Below are positions 1 to 8,820 of a stretch of DNA of 64,000 nt, one piece after another. This DNA is from Croceicoccus hydrothermalis (GTDB lineage: Bacteria; Pseudomonadota; Alphaproteobacteria; Sphingomonadales; Sphingomonadaceae). Each line of letters opens with the position of its first letter. Position 1 is the first letter of the stretch. Location of the stretch: contig NZ_JAIQCI010000004.1 in the NCBI RefSeq assembly GCF_022378335.1, positions 186,001 to 250,000 of the forward strand, written 5' to 3'. The notes under the pieces were generated by a model. The model searched no databases, was not told the origin of the DNA, and saw only the letters and a list, made by a program, of their open reading frames with translations. Position numbers and translations under genes: made by a program.

Positions 1-610
1 CGATGCGGGCGTATTCGGTCTGCAATTCCTGAAGATAGGCGTTGCGGCGATTGGTGATCTGCCCTTCGAGATCGGCCACGGTGCGCTGCATGCGCAGAAC
101 CTCGGACCGGCTGACGTCGCCGCTGTCGACGAGCGGCATGTTCATGGCCAACTCCTCGCGCACGAGTTTCAGCATGGTTTGAAGGTTGCTCAATTCCTCG
201 CGCAGGGCGCGGCGACGCTGATAATAAAGCGCGCGTTGGTTCGCGATGAACTCGCCGTCGCGCACGTCCGAGGGAAAGCGCAACGGACGATCGAACAGCT
301 CGGCTTCGATCCGCGCCATCTGCGTGCGCAGATCCTCGACCGTGGCGACCGATTCCTCCACCGCCGCGGATTGCGTCACCTTGTCGAGCACGACCAGAAG
401 CTGCCCCTTCTTCACCCGGTCGCCTTCGCGCACGAGCATCTGGCTTATCACCCCGCCTTCCGAACTCTGCACGATCTGCGTCCGGGCGGACGGGACCGCC
501 GTGCCCGGCGCGCGGGTGATCTGATCCAGCTCGGCCCAGAACGACCACGCAAGGAAACCCAGCACGGCCGCGGCCGCGAGGGCGATGATGATATTCGATT
601 GCTTGATCAT
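1..610 (-). CDS. HlyD-family type I secretion adaptor (partial; C-terminal part outside window)
   Basis: Periplasmic adaptor that links an inner-membrane ABC exporter to an outer-membrane TolC channel. About 203 codons are visible and the rest runs off the left edge. One N-terminal membrane segment lies at residues 6-26. A lipoyl/barrel half follows at about 50-76 (GVISQMLVREGDRVKKGQ), then a long charged helical region from about 80, as expected for the coiled-coil hairpin. The ATG at 610 has GAGGA five bases upstream. It follows the ABC gene by 18 bp and is probably co-transcribed with it. The family is clear; the exported substrate is not visible here. Confidence 0.9.
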   Translation of the reverse strand, partial: MIKQSNIIIALAAAAVLGFLAWSFWAELDQITRAPGTAVPSARTQIVQSSEGGVISQMLVREGDRVKKGQLLVVLDKVTQSAAVEESVATVEDLRTQMARIEAELFDRPLRFPSDVRDGEFIANQRALYYQRRRALREELSNLQTMLKLVREELAMNMPLVDSGDVSRSEVLRMQRTVADLEGQITNRRNAYLQELQTEYARI

Positions 611-628
611 GTCGATCCTCGGGAAAAC

Positions 629-2968
629 TCAGGCGCCAGAGGGCGGCGTGTCGCCTGCGCCGGGTTTTGCGGATGGGCTCGGTTTCGGGGATGCGGTTGC
701 GTCGTCGCCCGCCGGAGCCGTGTTTCCGGCATTCTGCCCGGCATGGACATGGCCGGACGCCTTGCGGTCCGGCGCGGCGGGGGCGGCCCCGGCGGCGCTT
801 CCGCCCGACGCGGCAGCACCCTCGTCCGAAGCGGCTGGCGATCGCCGCACGACCGTCGTTTCGCCCGTTTTTGTGGCGGTGACGCGCTGACGCTTTTGCT
901 GCGTGACCTTTTTGTCGGACGTATTGCCGCGCAGTTTTTCGAGGACTTCCTTCGGCGGCCCGTCGAGCCGGACCTGTCCGTTGGTGACCACGATCACGCG
1001 ATCGACAAGCTGCAGCAATTGCAGCCGGTGCGTCACGATGACGAGCGTGCTGTTACTGTCGAGCCCGGATTTCAACGCGCCCAGAACGCGCGATTCGGTT
1101 GCCTGGTCGAGATTGGAAGTCGGCTCGTCGAGCAGCATCACCCGCGGCTTGCCCAGCATCAGCCGGGTCAGGCCCGACAGCGTGCGCTGTCCCCCCGAAA
1201 GCCCGCGCCCGCCTTCGGAAATCGGCAGGTCCAGCCCCATCGGATGTCCAGCGATCATGGGCGCCAGGCCGAGATCGCCCGCAACGCGCATCAGCTCGTC
1301 ATCGCCCGGATTGGCCATGCCGAGCAGGATATTGTCGCGCAGCGTCCCGTTCAGCATGCGCGTATCCTGCGGCAGATATCCGACATGCTGACGCAGGATA
1401 TCTTCCGCGACGTGATGCATGTCCAGCCCGCCGATCGTCACCGAACCCTGCGCCGGTGCATAAAGCCCGGCGAGCACGCGCAGCAGCGTCGATTTGCCCG
1501 AACCGATACCGCCGATGATGGCGACGCGTTCGCCCGGCTTTATCTCCAGATGCGGGATATGAAGCCCCGAGCGCGCCCCGGCATAGGCGAATTGCACGTT
1601 TTCGAGCCGGATCGGCCCGTCGAGCTTTTCGGGGCGCAGCGGCTCCATCTCGGTCGGTCGGTCGAGCGGCAGCGCGAGAATCGCGTCCAGCATGGAGAGC
1701 GAGGACCGCGCATAGCCCCATTGAATGAGAAAATTGGGAAGCTGGCTGACGAGCGGGCCGTTGATGCGGCCGGCAATGATTGCGCAGGCAATCAGCGCAC
1801 CCATCGTCATCTTGCCATCGCTGACCTGGATGGCGCCGAGCGCGATGATCGCGACATAGGCGATCTGCTGCAGGCTGCTGAAGATCGAGCCCGCGATCGC
1901 CTGCCAGCGTTTCACCGGGTCTTCGTGCAGCTGCAGCTCGTCCATGAGCGTGTTCCAGCGGGACAGCATGTGCCACCCGCCACGATTGGCCTTCACCGTT
2001 TCGACCGCGTCAAGCGATTCGACCAGCAGGCCGTTCTTGCGATTGCCGCTGACCTGCGCCTTGGCAGTGTCCTTGCGAATGAGCCGGGCAATGGTGAACG
2101 CCATGATGAGCGCGATCGGGAAGCTAATGATCGGCACGATGGCGACGATGCCGGCAAGGCTGGCGATGACGAAAATGAAGAACAGCGCAAAGGGCAGGTC
2201 CGCGATCAGGAAGATCGAGGCCGAACTGAGCAGGGAGCGCACCTGCTCCAGCCCGCGCAGCTGTGCCGCCATCGTGCCGATCCCGCCCGGCCGCGCATCG
2301 AGCCGGACGGCCTGCGCCCGCGCGAAGAAGAATTCCGACACCTCGGCGTCGATCTTCGCCGCCTCGCGTTCGATCATGAGCGAGCGCGTCGTGCGCAGCG
2401 CAAAATCGATGAGAAGCGCGAACAGCACACCGGCGGTAAGCACCCAGAGCGTGGAAAAACCGCTGCGCGGAATGACGCGGTCATAGACCTGCATCGAGTA
2501 GAGCGAGGTCGCCAGCGTGACGAGATTTATGATGATCGTCGCAACGACGGCGGACAGGAACACCTTCTTGCGCAGCAAAAGCGAGCGCCAGAAGACCGAA
2601 AGCGCGCTGGGCACGTCCTCCCGCTCGACCGAGCGGGGCAGGGCGAGTTCGAAGAATTTGACCCCGCTGCGATATTCCCAGCGCTCGTTCTTTTCGCCCG
2701 AATACACGCGCAGCGTCTCGGTGCTTTCCCACTGATCCGCGATGCCCCACCCGCGCGACGGCGAATGGATGAGCAGCGGAAACTGGTTCGGGCGCGGACG
2801 CCCGCCGACCTCGGTCGGCTCCTTCCACCCGGCAGCCTCGGCCAGCGCATAGATGGCGGAGGCATCGTCGGGCTGATCGTTCTGCGTGTTCGCGTCCCAG
2901 TCGGGCGGCAATTCCACCCCGCGTTGCCGCGCGAAGACTTCGACGAGTTGCTTGAGTTTACTCTTCAC
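629..2968 (-). CDS. Type I secretion ABC transporter, fused permease/ATPase
   Basis: Inner-membrane exporter of a type I secretion system (about 779 aa). The N-terminal ~100 residues resemble the degenerate C39-like domain of RTX exporters, with no catalytic cysteine visible. Membrane segments span about residues 125-410. The nucleotide-binding domain has Walker A GGIGSGKST (about 485-493), signature LSGGQ (about 590) and Walker B VMLLDEPT (about 610). A tail of about 110 residues rich in Ala, Pro, Gly and Ser follows the ATPase and is unusual for the family. I chose GTG at 2968, which overlaps the end of the upstream TolC gene and has GGAAG six bases upstream. A longer frame opens at 3130 but lies inside the TolC gene. 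Confidence 0.93.
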   Translation of the reverse strand: MKSKLKQLVEVFARQRGVELPPDWDANTQNDQPDDASAIYALAEAAGWKEPTEVGGRPRPNQFPLLIHSPSRGWGIADQWESTETLRVYSGEKNERWEYRSGVKFFELALPRSVEREDVPSALSVFWRSLLLRKKVFLSAVVATIIINLVTLATSLYSMQVYDRVIPRSGFSTLWVLTAGVLFALLIDFALRTTRSLMIEREAAKIDAEVSEFFFARAQAVRLDARPGGIGTMAAQLRGLEQVRSLLSSASIFLIADLPFALFFIFVIASLAGIVAIVPIISFPIALIMAFTIARLIRKDTAKAQVSGNRKNGLLVESLDAVETVKANRGGWHMLSRWNTLMDELQLHEDPVKRWQAIAGSIFSSLQQIAYVAIIALGAIQVSDGKMTMGALIACAIIAGRINGPLVSQLPNFLIQWGYARSSLSMLDAILALPLDRPTEMEPLRPEKLDGPIRLENVQFAYAGARSGLHIPHLEIKPGERVAIIGGIGSGKSTLLRVLAGLYAPAQGSVTIGGLDMHHVAEDILRQHVGYLPQDTRMLNGTLRDNILLGMANPGDDELMRVAGDLGLAPMIAGHPMGLDLPISEGGRGLSGGQRTLSGLTRLMLGKPRVMLLDEPTSNLDQATESRVLGALKSGLDSNSTLVIVTHRLQLLQLVDRVIVVTNGQVRLDGPPKEVLEKLRGNTSDKKVTQQKRQRVTATKTGETTVVRRSPAASDEGAAASGGSAAGAAPAAPDRKASGHVHAGQNAGNTAPAGDDATASPKPSPSAKPGAGDTPPSGA

Positions 2969-4358
2969 GTTCAGCTTCCATGAGGTCGGCAGCGTCCATG
3001 CGGTCGCCGGTTTCCATAAGGTCGGGGCGCCATTCGCATGTGCGCAGGAGAAGGCGGGCCGCAGAGGCCATCGCGGTCGTCTGTGCATCGACCAGCGTGA
3101 TCTGCGCCGCCATGCTTTCGCGCACGGCATTCATCACGTCGAGCCAGGTGCGCCGGCCGGTAATGAACTGCCGCACGAAGGATTCGGTGACGTTGTCGGT
3201 GGCGATCGCGGCGGCATCGCTGCTCTCGATCGTTTCGGCAGATGTCGCGTTTTCCACCACGTCGAGCAGGATGGATTCGCGCAATTCACGTTCGGCCACG
3301 GTGATCTGCAAAAGGCTGGCCTGTTCGCGGAGCGCCGCACCCCGCGCCGCGGAAAACGGCGCCAGCCCGCCGGAGGATTGGGCCGTCACGACCACGCCGA
3401 AACGCGTGCCGTAAATCTCGTCATCGGACAATTGCACGCCGACATTGGGCATGATCTGCGCCTTGGCAAGCTTGCGATCGGCCTCGGCCACCTGCGCCTC
3501 GGCGGCAAAGCGCCGGCGCGTGGGATCGCAGGTCAGCGCCTGCAGCACGGCAGAATCGGTTGGCGGGTGATGCAGGGCGCGCGAATATTCGGGGATCGGC
3601 CCCAGCTCGAAATCGGCATTCCCGGTGAGCTGCGCGAGCCGTTGCAGGCTCGTATAGCGCTGCGCGATGGTCTGGCTCAATTGCTGACGGACTTGCGCCG
3701 TGCGCGATTTGGCAAGGTCGAGATCGGATCGCGGGCTGACTTCCTGCTCCACCCGGCGCGTCATCGATTCGACAAGCCGCTGATGCTCGGCGAGGCTGAC
3801 GTTGAGGATCTCTTCGCGCCGCGTGGCGCGCACCGCCTCGTAATAGGCGTTGATCGTCTGCATCGCGAGCTGCTGCGCCGTTTCGGCAAGCTGCGCATCC
3901 GCGACGGAGGACACCGCCTCGGCACGTTCGATATTGCCGGTGATGCGGCCCCCGGTCCAGATCGGCTGCTCGATCTGTATCTGCGGGGCGAAATCGCTGC
4001 GCGCGTTGTCGCCGATCCGCCCGCCCACCGAAACGCTGGGAAAGCGCATCCATTCCGCCGCGTCTACATCGGCCTCGCTCGCCCGGATGCGGGCCTGTGC
4101 CGCGTCCATCGCGGGATAGGTCGATACGGTGCGCGCCGCCGCCATGCCGAGTCGGTCCGGAACCGCGGGCGGCACCGGGATCGCCGTGTTCGCGGCGCGT
4201 ATGTCCGCCGGCACTGGCGGACCATAGCTATCCTGCGCGGCGGAATGCGCAACGCCGGCCATGAGCACGAGGCTCAGACCGGCGGCAAAGCGCAACGCAT
4301 GTTTCCTGACCGAGCATGAAAGATTACCCGGTTCGGTCCTTGAAACCAAAAGAGACAC
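2958..4358 (-). CDS. TolC-like outer membrane channel of the type I secretion set
   Basis: Outer-membrane efflux protein expected to form the exit duct for the adjacent ABC/HlyD pair. It has a signal peptide ending near VAHSA/AQ and two repeats of long helical hairpins with the family pattern (for example QIQIEQPIWTGGRITGNIE). The frame opens at GTG 4358 with a ribosome site too close to it. An internal TTG at 4295 has AGGAAA well placed and would begin directly with the signal peptide, so it is the more likely start. The stop overlaps the ABC gene by 11 bp. It is one of two TolC paralogues in the window, the other being at 60366-61859. Confidence 0.88.
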   Translation of the reverse strand: MSLLVSRTEPGNLSCSVRKHALRFAAGLSLVLMAGVAHSAAQDSYGPPVPADIRAANTAIPVPPAVPDRLGMAAARTVSTYPAMDAAQARIRASEADVDAAEWMRFPSVSVGGRIGDNARSDFAPQIQIEQPIWTGGRITGNIERAEAVSSVADAQLAETAQQLAMQTINAYYEAVRATRREEILNVSLAEHQRLVESMTRRVEQEVSPRSDLDLAKSRTAQVRQQLSQTIAQRYTSLQRLAQLTGNADFELGPIPEYSRALHHPPTDSAVLQALTCDPTRRRFAAEAQVAEADRKLAKAQIMPNVGVQLSDDEIYGTRFGVVVTAQSSGGLAPFSAARGAALREQASLLQITVAERELRESILLDVVENATSAETIESSDAAAIATDNVTESFVRQFITGRRTWLDVMNAVRESMAAQITLVDAQTTAMASAARLLLRTCEWRPDLMETGDRMDAADLMEAEREE

Positions 4359-4717
4359 CTTCCCGAAGAAGCCCCGACCTGCCCGCCGTCCATCCCGGCT
4401 GGCGAGCGGTCCCTAACACAGCGGCGCGAATATGCCGAACTTGGTTAACCTGTGCTTGCCACCGGTGGAAATCGGGGCCAGGCCGCGAAAGGCGGACCGT
4501 CCGCATCCGTTTCCCTCGGAAACGCACCGGTTGGCCAGTGCGCGACCTCCGCGTCGCGCCGGTCACGCCGTTTTCGAATCGCAAGCTAACGGTTCGGCCC
4601 ATGCGGTCCGGCCACCCCGGGCCGCAATGGAATGGCCGCTCTCCTATATGCAATCGCCCATATCGCAAGGGGAATTTCGTCGAAACCCTTGCGACAAGGC
4701 AGATCGGGATCGCCCGA
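4359..4717. other. Gene-free stretch between T1SS tolC and a hypothetical gene
   Basis: About 360 bp with no convincing reading frame; the frames present are antisense extensions of neighbours. It should contain the promoter of the type I secretion operon, but I cannot point to clear -35/-10 boxes. A 7-bp inverted repeat with a 3-base loop lies at 4508-4524 and a larger one at 4663-4694 (separate entry). Confidence 0.6.
4663..4694 (-). terminator. Strong inverted repeat downstream of the 4718-5296 gene
   Basis: Nine-base arms TCGCAAGGG (4663-4671) and CCCTTGCGA (4686-4694) enclose a second short stem (TTTCG/CGAAA). It begins 24 bases past the stop of the minus-strand gene, so it may act as its terminator or as an mRNA 3' end stabiliser. 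There is no clear U tract after it on the minus strand, so a classical intrinsic terminator is not proven. Confidence 0.5.
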
Positions 4718-5296
4718 TCAGGGATTGGGCAGCGGATCACCCATTTCGCCGGAGGTTTCGCCCTCGGCCTCGCGTTCGGCGCGCAGGCGGGCTTCATATT
4801 GCTGCTCGAGCTGTTCGACGCGCTCCTGCTCCGCCGCCGCATCCTCGTCGATCTCGGCGAGCCTGCGCGCGCGTTCCTCGGCAATCAGCTGTCCGAAACG
4901 CACGTCGGAGGCGTTTTCCTTCTCGGCATAGGCTTCCTCGATCCGCTCCGCCTCACACCCGGTATAGCCGCCCGGCCCGACCGTGGAACAGCTTTGCGCG
5001 CCGGTCGCGCCCACGTCGCGATTCGCCATCACACGCTCGTTCCAACTCTCGTTCTTCCTGCTGTCCGACTGACGCAGCGGGGCGGGGATGCGATACGGAT
5101 CTTCCTGCCGGACGCAGACGGTAATCTCCTGCTCCGTCGATTCGGGGCAGGGTTGATCGCCGTATACGATGACCTGATTGACCGACGGTTCGGCCGCGTC
5201 CTGAGCAGCGGCGGGCATCGCGAACGCGGCCATCGTCATCGCGGTGACGAGCGCGGCGCCCCTTGTGCAGCGGGTGCGAAACTCAAATCCGGTCAT
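4718..5296 (-). CDS. Hypothetical exported protein with charged C-terminal helix
   Basis: A 192-aa protein of unknown function. An N-terminal signal peptide (about residues 1-31, ending AMPAAAQ) is followed by a short region with four cysteines (at about DQPCPESTEQEITVCVR and later CSTVGPGGYTGCEAE). A Glu/Arg/Ala-rich helical segment (about 125-180) probably forms a coiled coil. ATG 5296 was chosen because GGAGG lies ten bases upstream and the signal peptide starts there; the frame opens further upstream at 5389. It follows coq7 by 89 bp on the same strand. Similar small secreted proteins occur in sphingomonads, but I know no assigned role. Confidence 0.75.
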   Translation of the reverse strand: MTGFEFRTRCTRGAALVTAMTMAAFAMPAAAQDAAEPSVNQVIVYGDQPCPESTEQEITVCVRQEDPYRIPAPLRQSDSRKNESWNERVMANRDVGATGAQSCSTVGPGGYTGCEAERIEEAYAEKENASDVRFGQLIAEERARRLAEIDEDAAAEQERVEQLEQQYEARLRAEREAEGETSGEMGDPLPNP

Positions 5297-5385
5297 AATG
5301 CGTGCGCCTCCATGCGCGTCCTCATTCATTTTCATAGCCGCAGAAGGCGTGAACCAGTGGTGAAACCCGCCCTTCCGCATGGCCG

Positions 5386-5919
5386 TCATATGCGTTTCGA
5401 CACCGCGATCGCTGCCTTGCAGCCAAGCCGGATCGCACCCGACAGAAGCGCATAGGCGGGCGCGCGTTCGGCGCCGCTTTCGATCGCGGTTTGGTGATGC
5501 TCGCGCTCTTCGTCGCGGAACTTGTGAATGATTTGCGAAAGCTCCGCATCATCCTCGCCGAGCGCGTCGAGCTGATCCGAATAATGCTTGTCGATCTCGG
5601 TCTCGACCGCGGCGGTGCAGGCCATCGCCGCCTCCGGTCCGATGAGAGCGGTCGCCGCGCCGAGCGCGAAACCCGCCACGTCCCAGAATGGCTGAAGGAT
5701 CGTGGGCCGCACGCCCCGCTCGATGAGCAGGGCATCGAAGCGGGCGCGATGTTCCGCCTCCTGCGCGGCCATGGCGGCGATTTCATTGCTGCCCGGCGCG
5801 CGGTCGCCCATCACGGCAAGCTGCCCGGCATAGATGCGGGTCGCGCCGAATTCGCCCGCGTGATCGACGCGCACCATGGCGTCGATGTCGTTCTGCCTGT
5901 CTTTCACCGCCTGTGTCAT
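5386..5919 (-). CDS. coq7: Coq7-type demethoxyubiquinone hydroxylase
   Basis: Di-iron monooxygenase for a late ring-hydroxylation step of ubiquinone synthesis, membrane-associated. The 177-aa protein has the expected ligand motifs: GEFGATRIYAGQ near residue 23, AQEAEH near 52 and EEREHH near 136. A central Ala-rich amphipathic region is compatible with membrane docking. Its ATG overlaps the stop of the upstream disulfide-bond gene by four bases (ATGA), suggesting translational coupling. Full length for the family. Confidence 0.93.
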   Translation of the reverse strand: MTQAVKDRQNDIDAMVRVDHAGEFGATRIYAGQLAVMGDRAPGSNEIAAMAAQEAEHRARFDALLIERGVRPTILQPFWDVAGFALGAATALIGPEAAMACTAAVETEIDKHYSDQLDALGEDDAELSQIIHKFRDEEREHHQTAIESGAERAPAYALLSGAIRLGCKAAIAVSKRI

Positions 5920-6428
5920 GCCCTATCAACGCGCAAACCGGCGCGCGGTGCCGAAAAGATCAGCGCGGCGATCGCCGCAGCTGTCGAAATAAGGAAATTC
6001 CACCCCGCGAGCGATATGCCCAGCAGGGACCAGGGCGCCACGTCGCACCGGGTGATCGGCGCGTTCATGATCGCGTCGAGCGCGTTGCCGCCGCCGGTAT
6101 CGGCATTCATCGCGCAGCTCGTGACACCGTCCCACCAGCCATATTCGACGCCCGCGTGAAACCCGCCGAGCAACCCCGCGACAAGCAGCAGCAGCGCGGC
6201 GATCCGCACCAGCCATGCCCGCATCTCGCCGCCCACGACGAAGGACAACACCGCCGGCACCAGCGCCGCGAAATGCGCGTAACGCTGCCACCAGCACATT
6301 TCGCAGGGGAACAGGCCGAAGCCATATTGCGACACATACGCCCCGATCAACAGGGCCGCCGGCACGGTTCCGACGATAGCCTGCGCCTTTCGCAGGGGAC
6401 CGGGGCGGGGCGGCATGGCGATGCTCAA
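5916..6428 (-). CDS. DsbB-like disulfide bond formation protein
   Basis: Inner-membrane quinone-linked oxidase that re-oxidises DsbA-type periplasmic thiol oxidases. Four membrane segments can be drawn. The first redox pair is CEMC (within LFPCEMCWWQR) and the second pair is the Cys of TSCAMN plus the Cys of ITRCD, matching the DsbB layout. The frame opens at TTG 6428, which overlaps the TGA of the protease gene; ATG 6416 is a good alternative. Coupling to both neighbours by overlaps makes a protease-dsbB-coq7 operon. Confidence 0.87.
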   Translation of the reverse strand: MSIAMPPRPGPLRKAQAIVGTVPAALLIGAYVSQYGFGLFPCEMCWWQRYAHFAALVPAVLSFVVGGEMRAWLVRIAALLLLVAGLLGGFHAGVEYGWWDGVTSCAMNADTGGGNALDAIMNAPITRCDVAPWSLLGISLAGWNFLISTAAAIAALIFSAPRAGLRVDRA

Positions 6429-7777
6429 TTGTTGCGGCGCTTGACCGGAACATTGGCAAGCCGCGTATTGCGCAATGTCTGGATCGCGTAATGCAATTGG
6501 AAATCCTCGATGCCGCGCTCTTCCAGCTGCTCCGCCGTCAATTGGAAGCGGGGATCCTCCATGAGATCGGCTTCCAGTTCCTTGTCGTCCAGCTCAAGCT
6601 CATTGATGAGATGGCCGCGCAGGTCGGATTCGCGCACCGTGCGCGCGGCCCGCGCGCGGGCATCGGGGTCGGAAATCTGCGGCACGCGAATATCGGGCGC
6701 GATCCCCCCTTCCTGCACCGACCGGCCCGATGGCGTGTAATATCGCGCCGTCGTCAGCTTGAGCGCGCTGTCGTTCGACAATGGCACGAGCGTTTGCACG
6801 CTGCCCTTGCCAAAGCTGCGCTCCCCCATGATCAGCGCGCGGTGGTGATCCTGCAACGCGCCGGCGACGATTTCGGATGCCGAAGCGGACCCCGCATCGA
6901 TCAGTACGACGACCGGGATATTTTTCGCAATATCGCCCGACCGTGCGGAATAGCTTTCGTTGTCGCGCGCGAACCGGCCGCGCTGCGACACGATCTGCCC
7001 TTTTTCCAGGAACAGGTCGGACAGGCTGACCGCCTCGTCCAGAAGACCGCCCGGATTGGAACGCAGGTCGAGCACGATGCCCTCCGGCGCGCCGCCCATC
7101 TCCGCCCGGATCGATTCCATCGCGCGTTCCACCTTGCGGCCGACATTGGCGCTGAAGGTGGAGACGGTGATGATTCCGATCTTTCCCTCGACCGCATGTT
7201 CGACCGGGTGCAATTCGATGATGTCGCGGGTAATCTCGACTTCGAACGGTTCGTCGCGGCCGGGGCGGAACACGGTCAGTTCGATACCCGTGCCGGGCAG
7301 GCCGCGCATCTGCTCCACCGCTTCGTCCAGCGTGCCGCCATAGACCAGCTTCCCGTCGAGATGGGTGATGTAATCGCCGGCTTTCAGCCCCGCCTCGTCC
7401 GCCGGGCTGCCGCGGGTGGGCGCGATGATCTTGACCACCCCGTCCTCCATCGTGACCGAAAGGCCGAGCCCGCCATAGCTGCCCTCGGTCTGCGTGCGCA
7501 GGTTTTCGAAATCATTCGCGTCGAGATAGGTCGAATGCGGGTCGAGACTGGCCAGCATGCCGTCGATCGCACCGCGGATCAGCGTCTCGCTATCGACCTC
7601 GTCGACATAGGTGGATTGTATCCGTTGATAGACCGCCATCAATTCGCCGAACTGCGGCGCGCTACGGCCATCGACGGCGGCAAGCCCCGCTGTCGCCACC
7701 GGCAAAAGCGCGAGCCCCGCCACGAGCGCCCCTGCGCGCAGGCGGGATTTGAAACGATGCGAAAGGGGGCGGGTCAA
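6425..7777 (-). CDS. S41 C-terminal processing peptidase (CtpA family)
   Basis: Periplasmic serine protease of the tail-specific family. A signal sequence (about residues 12-34) is followed by an N-terminal helical region, a PDZ domain with YGGLGLSVTMEDGVV near residue 100, and the catalytic domain. The Ser/Lys dyad is in GSASASEIVAGAL (about 295) and GERSFGKGSVQ (about 320). About 450 aa, normal length. The start is uncertain: the frame opens at TTG 7777, with AGAGGA about 17 bases upstream, a spacing that would better suit a non-standard start at 7786. It heads the dsbB-coq7 operon. Confidence 0.92.
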   Translation of the reverse strand: MTRPLSHRFKSRLRAGALVAGLALLPVATAGLAAVDGRSAPQFGELMAVYQRIQSTYVDEVDSETLIRGAIDGMLASLDPHSTYLDANDFENLRTQTEGSYGGLGLSVTMEDGVVKIIAPTRGSPADEAGLKAGDYITHLDGKLVYGGTLDEAVEQMRGLPGTGIELTVFRPGRDEPFEVEITRDIIELHPVEHAVEGKIGIITVSTFSANVGRKVERAMESIRAEMGGAPEGIVLDLRSNPGGLLDEAVSLSDLFLEKGQIVSQRGRFARDNESYSARSGDIAKNIPVVVLIDAGSASASEIVAGALQDHHRALIMGERSFGKGSVQTLVPLSNDSALKLTTARYYTPSGRSVQEGGIAPDIRVPQISDPDARARAARTVRESDLRGHLINELELDDKELEADLMEDPRFQLTAEQLEERGIEDFQLHYAIQTLRNTRLANVPVKRRNN

Positions 7778-7868
7778 CGTGGAAATGGCGAAATCCTCTG
7801 TCTTCGATCGCGCGTTCTATAGCCGATTGCGACTGAACGCCAGATGGCCGTTTCCGGTGGTCCCGCCA

Positions 7869-8348
7869 TCAATTCCGGCGCAGCGGATCGACGGGCTGTC
7901 CATCGCGGCGCATCTGGTAGAATATGCGCGCCCGATTCCCCCCGACCCGGCCCAGCAGCGCACCCCGGCCGACCGGCTGTCCCGGCACGACCGCCAGTTC
8001 GCCGAGCCCTGCGACGACGCTGGTAAGCCGGGCCGGATGGCGGATGATGACGACCATGCCATGGCCGCGGAACGCGCCGGCGAACGCGATTTCACCGGCG
8101 CGCGGTGCGATGACCGGGGCAAACGGACGCGCCGCGATGTTGACGCCGGTATTGCGCAAACCGGCGGCGTCCCGCGCAGCATAGGCGGACAGTATCGCCC
8201 CCTCCACCGGCAGGCGGGCCGTCGCCGCCGCGTCGCCCGCGCGCGCCGTTGCGGCATCTCCGGACGGTTCGGCAACCGATGCGGTGGGCTTCGCCACGAC
8301 CGCGACCGGCAGGGCGAGAGACGCAATCAGGATGATGACGCCCCGCAC
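7869..8348 (-). CDS. Short degenerate LytM/M23 protein (EnvC-like)
   Basis: About 159 aa with a signal peptide (residues 1-20, VRGVIILIASLALPVAVVA) and one M23-like domain. The zinc ligands of active M23 enzymes are absent: NTGVNIAA stands where HxGxDI is expected, and IFYQM stands where an HxH motif is expected. This matches EnvC/NlpD-type activators, which regulate amidases rather than cut wall. EnvC homologues normally have a long coiled coil; here it is missing, so the gene may be a reduced form. GTG 8348 was chosen because the signal peptide starts there and GGGA lies seven bases upstream. It sits between rlmH and the protease, where envC-type genes often sit. Confidence 0.72.
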   Translation of the reverse strand: MRGVIILIASLALPVAVVAKPTASVAEPSGDAATARAGDAAATARLPVEGAILSAYAARDAAGLRNTGVNIAARPFAPVIAPRAGEIAFAGAFRGHGMVVIIRHPARLTSVVAGLGELAVVPGQPVGRGALLGRVGGNRARIFYQMRRDGQPVDPLRRN

Positions 8349-8352
8349 GCAC

Positions 8353-8775
8353 TCATCCCGAGCGGTGATAGGGATGGCCGGCAACGATGCTGGTCGCGCG
8401 CCACAATTGTTCGGCGAGCATCGCCCGAACCATGAGATGCGGCCAGGTCATCGGGCCAAAGCCCAGTAAAAGATCCGCATCCCGGCGCGCCGCATCGCCA
8501 TGGCCGTCGGCGGCTCCGATGAAAAAGCGCGCCTCGCGCACGCCGGTATCGCGCCATTTGGAGAGCAGCGCGGCGAAATCTTCCGACGACATCTGCTTGC
8601 CCCGCTCGTCGAGCAGGATTTCGCGGGCCGGGGTCTGGCCTGCGGGAATGGAGCCGCCGTTATCGGGCAGTTCGGTCAGGCGGACCGGCCATGCGATCCG
8701 CTTCATATAGCGGTCGACAAGCTCGGCTTCGGGGGAGCGGGCGATTTTCCCGCGGGCGATGATGTGCAAACGCAT
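8353..8775 (-). CDS. rlmH: 23S rRNA pseudouridine-1915 N3-methyltransferase RlmH
   Basis: SPOUT-class methyltransferase that modifies the 70S ribosome at helix 69. It has 140 aa, the family's usual length, starting MRLHIIARGK. C-terminal knot motifs are visible: FFIGAADGHG near residue 85 and MTWPHLMVRAMLAEQLWRA near 110-128, ending YHRSG (the conserved YHR). It lies 45 bp after rsfS, the usual rsfS-rlmH arrangement. Identification is secure. Confidence 0.96.
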   Translation of the reverse strand: MRLHIIARGKIARSPEAELVDRYMKRIAWPVRLTELPDNGGSIPAGQTPAREILLDERGKQMSSEDFAALLSKWRDTGVREARFFIGAADGHGDAARRDADLLLGFGPMTWPHLMVRAMLAEQLWRATSIVAGHPYHRSG

Positions 8776-8820
8776 CGCGCGACCCTATCGCCCCGTCTCC
8801 CGCCGGTCCAGCCAATCGGC

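Noticed and set aside
179..2983. Very long plus-strand frame opposite the T1SS ABC gene
   Set aside because: Antisense shadow caused by high GC; the minus-strand product has complete ABC motifs.
4432..4460. GTTAAC motif as a CtrA site
   Set aside because: Only one half-site is present; no TTAA-N7-TTAA pattern was found here or in the origin.
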